In this document: in pieces, positions 1 to 6,324 of the stretch
Layout of the letters: the number at the start of each line of letters is the position of its first letter
How positions within the stretch are numbered: position 1 is the first letter of the stretch
Source: Burkholderiaceae bacterium
GTDB taxonomy: Bacteria; Pseudomonadota; Gammaproteobacteria; Burkholderiales; Burkholderiaceae_C
Direction: 5' to 3'
Length of the DNA stretch: 18,976 bases
NCBI GenBank assembly: GCA_017853735.1
Contig: JAFMJA010000020.1
Coordinates: forward strand, 1 to 18,976
The notes under the pieces: generated by a model
What the model was told of the DNA's origin: nothing
The model's database searches: none
The model's input: only the letters and a program-made list of their open reading frames with translations
Made by a program: the position numbers and the translations under genes

Positions 1-89
1 CCTCCCTTGGCCACTGCCGAGTCAAAAATCCAGGGGTGCCAGCGCCGCAAGGAGCGTTCCCTGCCTTCGCGCAGCCGAATTGTTTTCAT
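1..89 (-). CDS. rlmI: class I SAM-dependent rRNA methyltransferase, RlmI-like (5' part only)
   Basis: Only the first 29 codons lie in the window; the gene runs off the left edge. Reading the minus strand from the ATG at 87-89 gives MKTIRLREGRERSLRRWHPW, then IFDSAVAKG. This matches the N-terminal PUA-domain start of the RlmI/YccW family, which methylates a cytosine (C5) of 23S rRNA; family members begin with a similar basic stretch followed by HPW(I/V)F. It starts 12 bases after the xerC stop on the same strand, so it is probably the last gene of the dapF-DUF484-xerC unit. I see no good ribosome-binding site before the ATG. The call rests on a short N-terminus, so the exact methyltransferase subfamily is uncertain. 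Confidence 0.7.
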   Translation of the reverse strand, partial: MKTIRLREGRERSLRRWHPWIFDSAVAKG

Positions 90-101
90 GGCCGAATTTT
101 G

Positions 102-1079
102 TCAGGACTTTTTGCGGGCTCGCGGGTGCGCATCGTCATACGCCTTGGCCAGATGCTGGAAGTCAAGGCGGGTATAGACCTGGGTGGTGCCAATATTGGC
201 GTGCCCAAGAAGCTCCTGCACTGCCCTCAGGTCACCACTGGATTGCAGGAGATGGCTGGCAAAAGAGTGGCGCATCATGTGCGGGTGCACCGGAGCGGCC
301 AGTCCTGCCTGTCGGGCCCGCTGCCGCAGGCGCTGCCAGATGGATTGCGGTGTCAGGCGGGAACCGTGACGGCCCACAAACAGGGCGGCCTGCCCAGCAG
401 GCACAGAGCCAATTGCCCGCTGCGCCAGCCAGCGTGTCAGGGCCTGCATCGCCATTGAGCCCAAGGGAACGCTGCGCCGCTTGCCCCCTTTGCCCAGAAC
501 CTGCGCTTGCGCACTCTCCAGATCGACCCAGCCACGCGCCTGCGGGCTGGCCAGCACGTCCAGGCCAGTCAATTCGGACACGCGCAGGCCACAGCCATAG
601 AGCAACTCCACCATGGCCGCATCGCGCGCCTCCAGCCAGGGCTGCTGGTCCTGGTCATGAAAGTCGGCCAAGCGCACTGCATCGTCCACCTCCAGCGCCT
701 TGGGCAACTGCCTGGCCGAGCGCGGCGCGCGAACATCCTGCACCGGGTTGCTCAGAACCAGGCCCTCCCGAGCCAGCCAGGCAAAAAAGCTCCGCCAGCA
801 TGACAAGGTCAGGGCAATGCCCCGCCCGGTTCGGCCAGCGCCATGCATTTGCGCCACCCAGTTCCTGACATGCGCGGTGTGGACCCGCAGCAGGGGAACG
901 CCTGTCGCCTGGGTGGCCTGATCCAGGTGCTGCAGGTGATAGGCATAGAGCGCCAGGGTGCGCGCGGCCAGTCGCTTTTCCACCCGGACGTGTTCCAGGT
1001 AGCGCTCGATCAGAGCCTGTTGCTCGCTGGCAGACCCTGAGGCCGACTTGCCTTGCGGGGAGCCGGCTGCAGCGCTCAT
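102..1079 (-). CDS. xerC: tyrosine recombinase XerC
   Basis: XerC acts with XerD at dif to resolve chromosome dimers. The 325-residue product has an N-terminal SAM-like core-binding domain (about 20-115) and a C-terminal catalytic domain (about 130-310). The catalytic set is visible: R166 in GCGLRVSEL, K197 in GKGGKR, H267 and R270 in HPHMMRHSFASHLL, H293 in LGHANIGTTQ, and the nucleophile Y302. I chose the ATG at 1079 because the 60-odd residues readable upstream are out-of-family and overlap the DUF484 gene. That ATG lies two bases after the DUF484 TGA, which suggests translational coupling. XerC rather than XerD is indicated by the dapF-DUF484-xerC order, also seen in E. coli (dapF-yigA-xerC). 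Length is slightly above the roughly 300 residues of E. coli XerC because of a Ser/Ala-rich N-terminus. Confidence 0.95.
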   Translation of the reverse strand: MSAAAGSPQGKSASGSASEQQALIERYLEHVRVEKRLAARTLALYAYHLQHLDQATQATGVPLLRVHTAHVRNWVAQMHGAGRTGRGIALTLSCWRSFFAWLAREGLVLSNPVQDVRAPRSARQLPKALEVDDAVRLADFHDQDQQPWLEARDAAMVELLYGCGLRVSELTGLDVLASPQARGWVDLESAQAQVLGKGGKRRSVPLGSMAMQALTRWLAQRAIGSVPAGQAALFVGRHGSRLTPQSIWQRLRQRARQAGLAAPVHPHMMRHSFASHLLQSSGDLRAVQELLGHANIGTTQVYTRLDFQHLAKAYDDAHPRARKKS

Positions 1080-1081
1080 CG

Positions 1082-1783
1082 TCAACGCAGTCGGGACAGC
1101 GCCGCACTGGCCAATTCGGCAATGCGTTGCAGGTAGTCGGTGCCCATGGTGCTGGCAAAACGCTGCGGATCGGGCGAGGCCAGCACCAGCAAGCCAATCG
1201 TCGCGCCTGGCGAGGCCCCGGCTTCCATCCCGGTGGCCGCGCGCAAGGGCAGCATCGCCAGGGAAGCGCATTGACCGGGTTCAGGCAGCCAGCGCACCAC
1301 CTCAAAGCCATCGCTGACACCACAATAGGGCTCGCTCAGTGAGCCCGCCAGCTGTCGCGTGTCCTCGCTCACATCCTGGGCAAAATCGCATTGTGCAAAC
1401 TGATCGCTCACCGCCCATACACGGATTGCGGTTTGTGGCACGGAAAACTGGGTCCGGATCGACTCGGCAATGGCCTGAGGCAAATCCCGAGGCTGATGCG
1501 CCAGCATGAGCTTGACTGCCCAATGCAGCAGCTTGTCCGACAGGGCCAGGTTCTCGGTGCCATGGCGAAATATCTCCATGACCCGCCGCTCCAGGGTACG
1601 AATTTTTTCGCGCAGCATTTCCGCCTGCCGCTCCTGCAGGCTGACTGTGCGCCGGCTGTGCGGACTGACCAGCTGCACCGACGACAGCAGCTCGGCGTGG
1701 CGGTCAAAAAATTCCGGGTTATGGCTCAGGTAGAGCGCAATATCTTCCTCGGTAATCGGGTGCAGTGCTGAGTTGGCTGTCAT
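1082..1783 (-). CDS. DUF484 family protein (YigA-like)
   Basis: The 233-residue product matches DUF484. Near the N-terminus (about 10-60) it carries the family signature: a YLSHNPEFFDRHAELL segment, then PHSRRTVSLQERQAEMLR. A helical, probably coiled-coil stretch follows at about 50-80, and the rest is a GAF-like fold, judged from the family. The biochemical role is not established. The family lies almost invariably between dapF and xerC, as here. The ATG at 1781-1783 is 17 bases downstream of the dapF stop, and the gene ends two bases before the xerC start, so all three are very likely co-transcribed. A GAF-like fold would suggest small-ligand binding, but nothing in the sequence names a ligand. 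Confidence 0.9.
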   Translation of the reverse strand: MTANSALHPITEEDIALYLSHNPEFFDRHAELLSSVQLVSPHSRRTVSLQERQAEMLREKIRTLERRVMEIFRHGTENLALSDKLLHWAVKLMLAHQPRDLPQAIAESIRTQFSVPQTAIRVWAVSDQFAQCDFAQDVSEDTRQLAGSLSEPYCGVSDGFEVVRWLPEPGQCASLAMLPLRAATGMEAGASPGATIGLLVLASPDPQRFASTMGTDYLQRIAELASAALSRLR

Positions 1784-1800
1784 GCTGTGAACTGGGTCGG

Positions 1801-2667
1801 TTAGGGCAGGTCAATTTCACCATGAAAGACCGGTTTGGCGGGCCCGGTGAGCAATACAGGCGCCGCCAGATTGTCGGGACCACCCGCCCAGTCGATGCTG
1901 AGGACTCCACCGCGGGTGTGTACATCCACCCGCTGATCCAGCAAGCCCAGACGGATGCCGGCCACCACCGCGGCGCAAGCGCCGGTGCCGCAAGCCAAGG
2001 TTTCGCCCGCGCCGCGCTCATACACCCGCAGCCGAACCTGCTGGCGGTCGATCACCTGCATGAAGCCGGCATTGACCCGCTGGGCAAACCGCTGATGCTG
2101 CTCGATCTGCTGGCCCTGGGCACTGACCGGCGCATCATCGACCTGCGCCACCAGTTGCACCGCATGGGGGTTGCCCATGGATACCAGAGCCAGCAGGACG
2201 GTGGCACCATCCAGCGGGAGCGGCCAAAGCTGCCAGTCGCCGGCAGCTTGCGGCGTCAAACCAGTGCCGTCAAAAGGCAGGCGGGCTGGCTCAAACATGG
2301 GCGCGCCCATGTCCACCGTGACCCGTCCATCGGCCTGCAGGCGCGGGTTGATCAGACCGGCTTTGGTCTGAACCAGGATGCTGCGCTTGTCGGTCAGCCC
2401 CTGGTCGCACACAAACCGGACAAAGCAACGCGCGCCGTTACCGCACTGCTCCACTTCGCTGCCATCGGCGTTGTGGATCAGGTACTCGAAATCAATACCC
2501 GCGCCGGGTGATGGCCGCACAGTGAGAATCTGATCGGCACCAATTCCAAAATGACGGTCTGCCAGAAAACGGTAGTGCGATTCGCTCAGTCCGTATTGCG
2601 CACGGGTCTCGTCCAGCACAATGAAATCATTGCCAGCACCCTGCATTTTGGTGAAGCGAATTCGCAT
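1801..2667 (-). CDS. dapF: diaminopimelate epimerase DapF
   Basis: DapF interconverts LL- and meso-diaminopimelate in lysine and peptidoglycan synthesis, in the cytoplasm. The 288-residue product has the expected two-lobed layout and both catalytic cysteines: C75 in NADGSEVEQCGNGARC and C226 in ETLACGTGACAA. Other family motifs are the N-terminal KMQGAGNDF (7-15), MGNPHAV (164-170) and YERGAGET (216-223). The length is normal (about 275-290). The ATG at 2665-2667 fits the conserved MRIRFTKMQG start, although no strong ribosome-binding site precedes it. It is the first gene of the minus-strand operon and is divergent from the gene at 2739 across 71 bases. Confidence 0.97.
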   Translation of the reverse strand: MRIRFTKMQGAGNDFIVLDETRAQYGLSESHYRFLADRHFGIGADQILTVRPSPGAGIDFEYLIHNADGSEVEQCGNGARCFVRFVCDQGLTDKRSILVQTKAGLINPRLQADGRVTVDMGAPMFEPARLPFDGTGLTPQAAGDWQLWPLPLDGATVLLALVSMGNPHAVQLVAQVDDAPVSAQGQQIEQHQRFAQRVNAGFMQVIDRQQVRLRVYERGAGETLACGTGACAAVVAGIRLGLLDQRVDVHTRGGVLSIDWAGGPDNLAAPVLLTGPAKPVFHGEIDLP

Positions 2668-2687
2668 GGCGACAAATTATCCGCTGA

Positions 2688-2716
2688 ATTAACCTATATC
2701 CTTGGGGCTTTTCCAA
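2688..2716 (-). promoter_or_regulatory. possible sigma-70 promoter of the dapF operon
   Basis: On the minus strand, TTGGAA (2711-2716) and GTTAAT (2688-2693) are separated by 17 bases. Each agrees with the sigma-70 consensus at four positions or so. Transcription would start near 2681, leaving a leader of only about 14 bases before the dapF ATG. The location is right, in the only gap upstream of the operon, but the match is modest and made by eye. Confidence 0.3.
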
Positions 2717-2738
2717 CCGAGCCTGACCTGGACACCCC

Positions 2739-3284
2739 ATGAAACTTCCCGACTGGACCCCTGAACGCAAACCACAACCGCAAGACCTGGTGGATGCCAT
2801 CCTTGCCCGCCGTGGCGGCACCCTGCTCAACCTGGACAAGGCGCTGCTGTGGAGCGAGCCGCTGGCGCGTGGCTGGAATGTTTATCTCAAGGCAGTGCGC
2901 ACCGAATTGCCCACCAGCCGGCGCCTGCGCGAGCTGGGCATCTGCACGGTGGCACTGCTTACTGGCGCGCACTACGAGTTTCACCACCATGCCCCGGATT
3001 TTCTGGCCGCAGGAGGCACGCAGGCTCAAATTGATGCGCTGCAAGCCTTTGTCAATGCCAATCCGCGTGGCTTACCGGCCGACCCAAGCCTGGATCCGGT
3101 GGACCGCCTGGTGATCCGCTACGCTGCCCAGATGACGCTGGATGTGAAAGTCAGCGACGAGGTCTTTGACGGCCTGCGCCAGCACTTTGACGAAACCCAG
3201 ATGGTCGAACTCACCAGCGCCATCGCCACCTACAACATGGTGGCGCGCTTTCTGGTGGCCCTGGGCATCACGCCTGAGTCTTGA
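2739..3284 (+). CDS. carboxymuconolactone decarboxylase-like (AhpD-fold) protein
   Basis: The 181-residue, largely helical product resembles the carboxymuconolactone decarboxylase (CMD)/AhpD-like family. A conserved region at about 40-90 ends in GAHYEFHHHAPDF (76-88), where E80 and H82-H84 resemble the family's E-x-x-H active-site helix, and a second helical repeat follows at about 110-175. It lacks the CxxC peroxidase motif of AhpD; the only cysteine is C69. A thiol-peroxidase role is therefore unlikely, and a decarboxylase-like or unknown reaction is more plausible. The gene is monocistronic: divergent from dapF and convergent with the Bug gene 16 bases downstream. The ribosome-binding site before the ATG is weak. 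Family assignment is fairly safe; the substrate is unknown. Confidence 0.8.
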   Translation: MKLPDWTPERKPQPQDLVDAILARRGGTLLNLDKALLWSEPLARGWNVYLKAVRTELPTSRRLRELGICTVALLTGAHYEFHHHAPDFLAAGGTQAQIDALQAFVNANPRGLPADPSLDPVDRLVIRYAAQMTLDVKVSDEVFDGLRQHFDETQMVELTSAIATYNMVARFLVALGITPES

Positions 3285-3294
3285 GACAAGGGGA

Positions 3295-3313
3295 CAAGCC
3301 CTAATCGGGCTTG
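3295..3313. terminator. short hairpin between convergent genes
   Basis: CAAGCCC (3295-3301), loop TAATC, GGGCTTG (3307-3313) form a perfect 7-bp stem just after the CMD-like gene. It overlaps the stop codon of the converging Bug gene. Neither side has a run of T, so it is only a possible bidirectional terminator. Confidence 0.3.
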
Positions 3314-4272
3314 ATATTGTTCTCGCGCACCACTTTGGCCCAGATGTCCATCTGCCGCTCCAAGAAGGCCTGGCCTGCCTGCGGTGTGCCGCCCATCACA
3401 TCAATGCCCTGTGCATCCAGGCGGGCAGCAACATCAGGGTTCTTCATGGCCTTGTTGATCGCGGCATTCATGCGCTGAACAACATCGGCTGGCGTTTTGG
3501 CAGGCGCCAGCACCGCCCACCAGGCGGGTGCCTCGAAGCCAGCAAAGCCATTCTCGGCAATCGTCGGCACCTCCGGCAGCTTGGCGCTGCGCTTGGAAGT
3601 GGTCACCGCCAAGGGGCGCAGGCGCTTGCTGTCGATGTGCGGCTTGGTGACAAACACCGAGCCGATCGACAGGGGCACATGGCCAGCCACCACATCGTTC
3701 ATCAAGGGACCGCCCCCCTTGTAGGGCACATGGTTTAAGCCCATCCCGCCGTTCTTGCCCAAAAGCGCCATCGCCAGATGTCCCAGGCTACCCGATCCGA
3801 TCGAGCCGTAGCTGACGCTTTTGCCCGACCTGGCCGCGGCGGCCACATCGGCAAAGCTTTTGAACTCCGAGGCAGCGGGCGCGGCCAAGACCATGGGCGA
3901 GGTGCCGATCACCAGCACGGTGCTCAAATCCTTGCGCGAGTCAAACGGCAGGTTGGGCATCAGCGCCGGGTTGACGCCATGGGTGTCAAACACCACCGCA
4001 AAGGTGTAGCCATCCGCAGGCGCAGCGGCCACTGCGGCGGCACCGATGGCGCCAGAGGCGCCCCCCTTGTTTTCCACAATTACGTTCTGCCCCAATTCCT
4101 GTTGCAAATGGGGCGCCAGCAGGCGCGAGACCTGGTCCACTGATCCCCCGGGCGGAAACACCGCCACCAACTTGATCGCCTGCTTGCCGGGCCAGGCCTG
4201 GGCTAATGCAGTTAAGGGTACGACCAGACTTAAAGCAAGCAACAAGCGGGTGGCTACACGGATGCGCATCAT
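3301..4272 (-). CDS. Bug family solute-binding protein (tripartite tricarboxylate transporter type)
   Basis: The 323-residue product is a periplasmic binding protein of the Bug (TctC-like) family, which captures carboxylates and related organic acids. It starts with a basic N-terminus, a hydrophobic stretch (about 8-23) and a likely signal-peptidase site ALA-QAW near residue 25. Family motifs follow: LVAVFPPGGSVDQVSRLLAP, VENKGGASGAIGAA, and a C-terminal half with HVPYKGGGP, LPEVPTIAENGF and WWAVLAPAKTP. I chose the ATG at 4270-4272 because AAAGGAGA lies about nine bases upstream and the signal peptide begins there. No membrane subunits (TctA/TctB) are nearby, which is common because Bug genes are often orphaned and amplified in Burkholderiales. 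The ligand cannot be read from the sequence. Confidence 0.93.
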   Translation of the reverse strand: MMRIRVATRLLLALSLVVPLTALAQAWPGKQAIKLVAVFPPGGSVDQVSRLLAPHLQQELGQNVIVENKGGASGAIGAAAVAAAPADGYTFAVVFDTHGVNPALMPNLPFDSRKDLSTVLVIGTSPMVLAAPAASEFKSFADVAAAARSGKSVSYGSIGSGSLGHLAMALLGKNGGMGLNHVPYKGGGPLMNDVVAGHVPLSIGSVFVTKPHIDSKRLRPLAVTTSKRSAKLPEVPTIAENGFAGFEAPAWWAVLAPAKTPADVVQRMNAAINKAMKNPDVAARLDAQGIDVMGGTPQAGQAFLERQMDIWAKVVRENNIKPD

Positions 4273-4325
4273 CACAGTCTTCTCCTTTACGCCGCCACTT
4301 TGTGCGGATAGTTCACAATGCATGC

Positions 4326-5339
4326 ATGGTAAGGCCAAATCAACTCCTACACCCGCCAAGCGCTGGGAGCAGCGGTGCAGAACTGTACTTGCAACGCCGT
4401 GGGCTGCGCAAAGGTGGGGAGGTGACTGTTCTGGCGCATGAAACCGCATTTGGCGAGCTGGCTTTGGTTTGCCCCGATGGTCAAGCGGTGCACGCGCTGG
4501 ACTGGCAAAGCCAGCGGCCGGTGCCGCTTTTGCGCAACCTGCTCCGCCTAACAGCGCCCAACCCGAGCGCCATGACCGGACCAGGAACCAACAGCTATCT
4601 GATTGGCAATTCAGCCGTGGGCTATATCGTGGTGGATCCCGGTCCCGATCTACCCGAGCACCAGCAGGGCCTGTGGCAGGCGGCTGGCGGGGATATTCGA
4701 ATGATTGTGTGCACTCACTCACACGCCGACCATTCACCGGGTGCGTTGCCCCTGCAGGCCCTGTGCCCGCATCGGCCTGCGATTCTTGGCCTGTCCTCAG
4801 CCGCGAGCGCCAGGCCGGCCAGCTTTTTCCGGCCTGATCGCGAGCTGGCCGATGGGGAGCGCCTGCAGTTGGGCGCCCGCGCTGAAACGCATACCCTGCA
4901 GGTGGTTCACACCCCCGGCCATGCCGCCAACCACCTGTGCCTGGTTTTGGAAGAAGATGGCCTGCTGTTGACCGGTGACCATGTCCTCAACGGCAGCACC
5001 ACGGTGATCGACCCACCCGATGGCGACATGAATGCCTACCTGTCCTCGCTGGACCGCCTGGATCTTGCCTGCCAGGACTGGGCGGTGGAATTCATCCTAC
5101 CCGCCCATGGCTATGTGCTGGGCGAGGCGCGGGCGGCCATCGCAGCCCTGAAGGCGCACCGCCTGAAACGTGAGGCCAAAGTGCAGCAGGCCATGCTGGC
5201 CAAACCCGGTGGCGGCATGGACGACTGGGTGGCACTGGCCTATGACGATGTCCCGGCTGCCCTGTGGCCGATGGCCCGCCGCTCGCTGCTCGCCCATGTG
5301 AACCGCCTCAGGGAACTTGAACGTCAAAACCAGCTCTAA
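4326..5339 (+). CDS. metallo-beta-lactamase-fold hydrolase, LACTB2-like
   Basis: With the ATG at 4326 the product has 337 residues. The metal site is clear: THSHADH (H131, H133, D135, H136), TPGHA (H199), LLTGDH (D218) and PAHG (H261). The C-terminal segment (about 265-335, with LAYDDVPAALWPMARRSLLAHVNRL) matches the winged-helix tail of LACTB2-type MBL proteins, a group that includes an endoribonuclease. The conserved core begins around residue 67 (VPLLRNLLRL, APNPSAMTGPGTNSYLIG). The start is uncertain: the frame is open upstream to 4206, but that part overlaps the divergent Bug gene, and the ATGs at 4318 and 4322 are out of frame. From what I recall, some related proteins carry an N-terminal NUDIX domain; none is recognisable here. 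The substrate is unknown; hydroxyacyl-thioester hydrolysis or RNA cleavage are both possible. Confidence 0.85.
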   Translation: MVRPNQLLHPPSAGSSGAELYLQRRGLRKGGEVTVLAHETAFGELALVCPDGQAVHALDWQSQRPVPLLRNLLRLTAPNPSAMTGPGTNSYLIGNSAVGYIVVDPGPDLPEHQQGLWQAAGGDIRMIVCTHSHADHSPGALPLQALCPHRPAILGLSSAASARPASFFRPDRELADGERLQLGARAETHTLQVVHTPGHAANHLCLVLEEDGLLLTGDHVLNGSTTVIDPPDGDMNAYLSSLDRLDLACQDWAVEFILPAHGYVLGEARAAIAALKAHRLKREAKVQQAMLAKPGGGMDDWVALAYDDVPAALWPMARRSLLAHVNRLRELERQNQL

Positions 5340-5342
5340 CCC

Positions 5343-5411
5343 TTGGTCAGCAAATATTTAAAGGATCGCTTATATTCGCTCAATGCGGGTATTGCATCCG
5401 CGTCTTAAAGG
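5343..5411 (+). promoter_or_regulatory. AT-rich control region upstream of the Rrf2 regulator
   Basis: The gap between the hydrolase gene and the regulator is distinctly AT-richer than its surroundings. It contains the palindrome AAATATTT (5352-5359), a TATATT that could be a -10 box (5371-5376) and a direct repeat TCGCT-TATAT-TCGCT (5366-5380). No -35 box is convincing at the right distance. AAAGG (5407-5411) is the likely ribosome-binding site for the ATG at 5420. Rrf2 regulators often bind their own promoter, so autoregulation here is possible but is inference. Confidence 0.3.
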
Positions 5412-5419
5412 CCCTTGCC

Positions 5420-5941
5420 ATGCGTATCACCACCAAAAGTCGATTTGCCGTAGCCGCCATGGTCGATATCGCCTTGCGCGAGCAAAATGGCCCGGTGTCA
5501 CTCAAGGACATCAGCAAGCGGCACCAGATTTCTGTGTCCTACCTGGAGCAGATGTTCAGTCGCCTGCGCCAGCACGGCCTGGTCAGAAGCACCCGTGGTC
5601 CGGGTGGCGGCTATGCCCTGGGGCGCAAACCGCAGGAAATTTCTGTGGTCGACATCATCCATGCGATCAACGGACCCCTGCGGCGTATTTCCGCCCCAGC
5701 CAAGGATGAGCAGGAAAACTTGACACAGGATTTATGGACCCGGCTGGATGCCCGGATGGCCGACTACATGCACTCGGTACGTTTGTCCGAACTGGTCACT
5801 GAGCAGCTGACCAAGGGTGTCCAGGTCGAGTCACGCCCAAGCAAACGTGGTGTCTTTGCCAAACCACCTGTCGAGTCAACCAGGACGCTGGCACCGAATT
5901 CGGTGTTCGCCCTGGGTCGAACCCTGTTGCCGCAGGGCTAA
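5420..5941 (+). CDS. Rrf2 family transcriptional regulator, IscR-like but without cysteines
   Basis: The 173-residue product aligns by eye with IscR through the winged helix-turn-helix (1-70): MRITTKSRFAVAAMVDIAL, LKDISKRHQISVSYLEQMFS, then GLVRSTRGPGGGYALG. It continues with a dimerisation helix (about 100-130, LWTRLDARMADYM). IscR binds a [2Fe-2S] cluster through three cysteines and a histidine in the loop corresponding to residues 90-104. Here that loop reads SAPAKDEQENLTQ, with Gln at the His position, and the whole protein has no cysteine. It should therefore not sense Fe-S in the IscR manner. A tail of about 30 residues ending in APNSVFALGR extends beyond IscR's usual end. AAAGG lies eight bases before the ATG. 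The neighbouring cysteine synthase makes a CymR-like role in sulfur control imaginable, but that is inference. Confidence 0.9.
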   Translation: MRITTKSRFAVAAMVDIALREQNGPVSLKDISKRHQISVSYLEQMFSRLRQHGLVRSTRGPGGGYALGRKPQEISVVDIIHAINGPLRRISAPAKDEQENLTQDLWTRLDARMADYMHSVRLSELVTEQLTKGVQVESRPSKRGVFAKPPVESTRTLAPNSVFALGRTLLPQG

Positions 5942-5945
5942 AAAA

Positions 5946-6265
5946 GTGAAGCGTGCCGGTAAGCCGGATTCTGTGCCGCCGGAGTCGCCCCCGGTGTGAC
6001 CGCCATCTATCTGGGCCGGGGGTCACCCCACCGGCTCGGTGCTACCTACCCGCCAGCTCTGCGAGCCGCATCAATGCTGGCCTACTTGGTATTGCTGCGC
6101 GTAGAGATTGCCCGTTTCACCCGAACTTAATCGGCTCGTCTCTGTTGCTCTGATCCTCGCCTCACGGCGGAGAGGTGTTACCTCCTACGCTGCCCTGTGC
6201 AGTCCGGACTTTCCTCCAGTGCGCCCTTTCGGGACATGCACCAGCGGCGGTCTGGCACGCTTCAC
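5946..6265 (-). ncRNA. rnpB: RNase P RNA (bacterial class A)
   Basis: This is the catalytic RNA that trims the 5' leader of tRNA precursors. On the minus strand the 5' end GTGAAGCGTGCC (6254-6265) pairs perfectly over 12 bases with the 3' end GGCACGCTTCAC (5946-5957), forming helix P1. Conserved class A blocks are readable: GGAGGAAAGTCCGGACTGCA near the 5' end, AGAGCAACAGAGA in the middle, AGCAATACCAAGTAGGCC, and AATCCGGCTTACCGG before the 3' end. The length of about 320 bases is at the short side for class A. The gene is antisense to both neighbours. The RNA end is followed on its own strand by TTTTT, which overlaps the end of the Rrf2 gene. Ends are set by P1 pairing, so they may be off by a few bases. 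Confidence 0.96.
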
Positions 6266-6271
6266 CAAGGC

Positions 6272-6277
6272 ATTATC
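6272..6277 (-). promoter_or_regulatory. -10 box of the rnpB promoter
   Basis: GATAAT on the minus strand agrees with TATAAT at five of six positions and lies six bases before the predicted RNase P RNA 5' end, the right distance for a -10 element. No good -35 box is visible near 6295, where TCCCAG stands. It lies about 48 bases upstream of the cysteine synthase ATG on the other strand, so the two promoters probably overlap. Confidence 0.5.
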
Positions 6278-6324
6278 CACTTCCGTGGCGAATGCTGGGA
6301 GAATGCGGATTTGGAGGAATCCCC

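Noticed and set aside
102..1271. A longer XerC form with 64 additional N-terminal residues
   Set aside because: The extra part lies on the DUF484 gene in another frame, has no family similarity, and the ATG at 1079 is two bases after the DUF484 stop.
1765..2511. A long open frame opposite dapF on the plus strand (248 codons)
   Set aside because: DapF is certain on the other strand with both catalytic cysteines; long antisense frames are expected in GC-rich coding DNA and this one has no recognisable domain.
6175..6324. An N-terminal extension of the cysteine synthase
   Set aside because: It is antisense RNase P RNA and promoter sequence; the family N-terminus and a strong ribosome-binding site are at 6311-6325.
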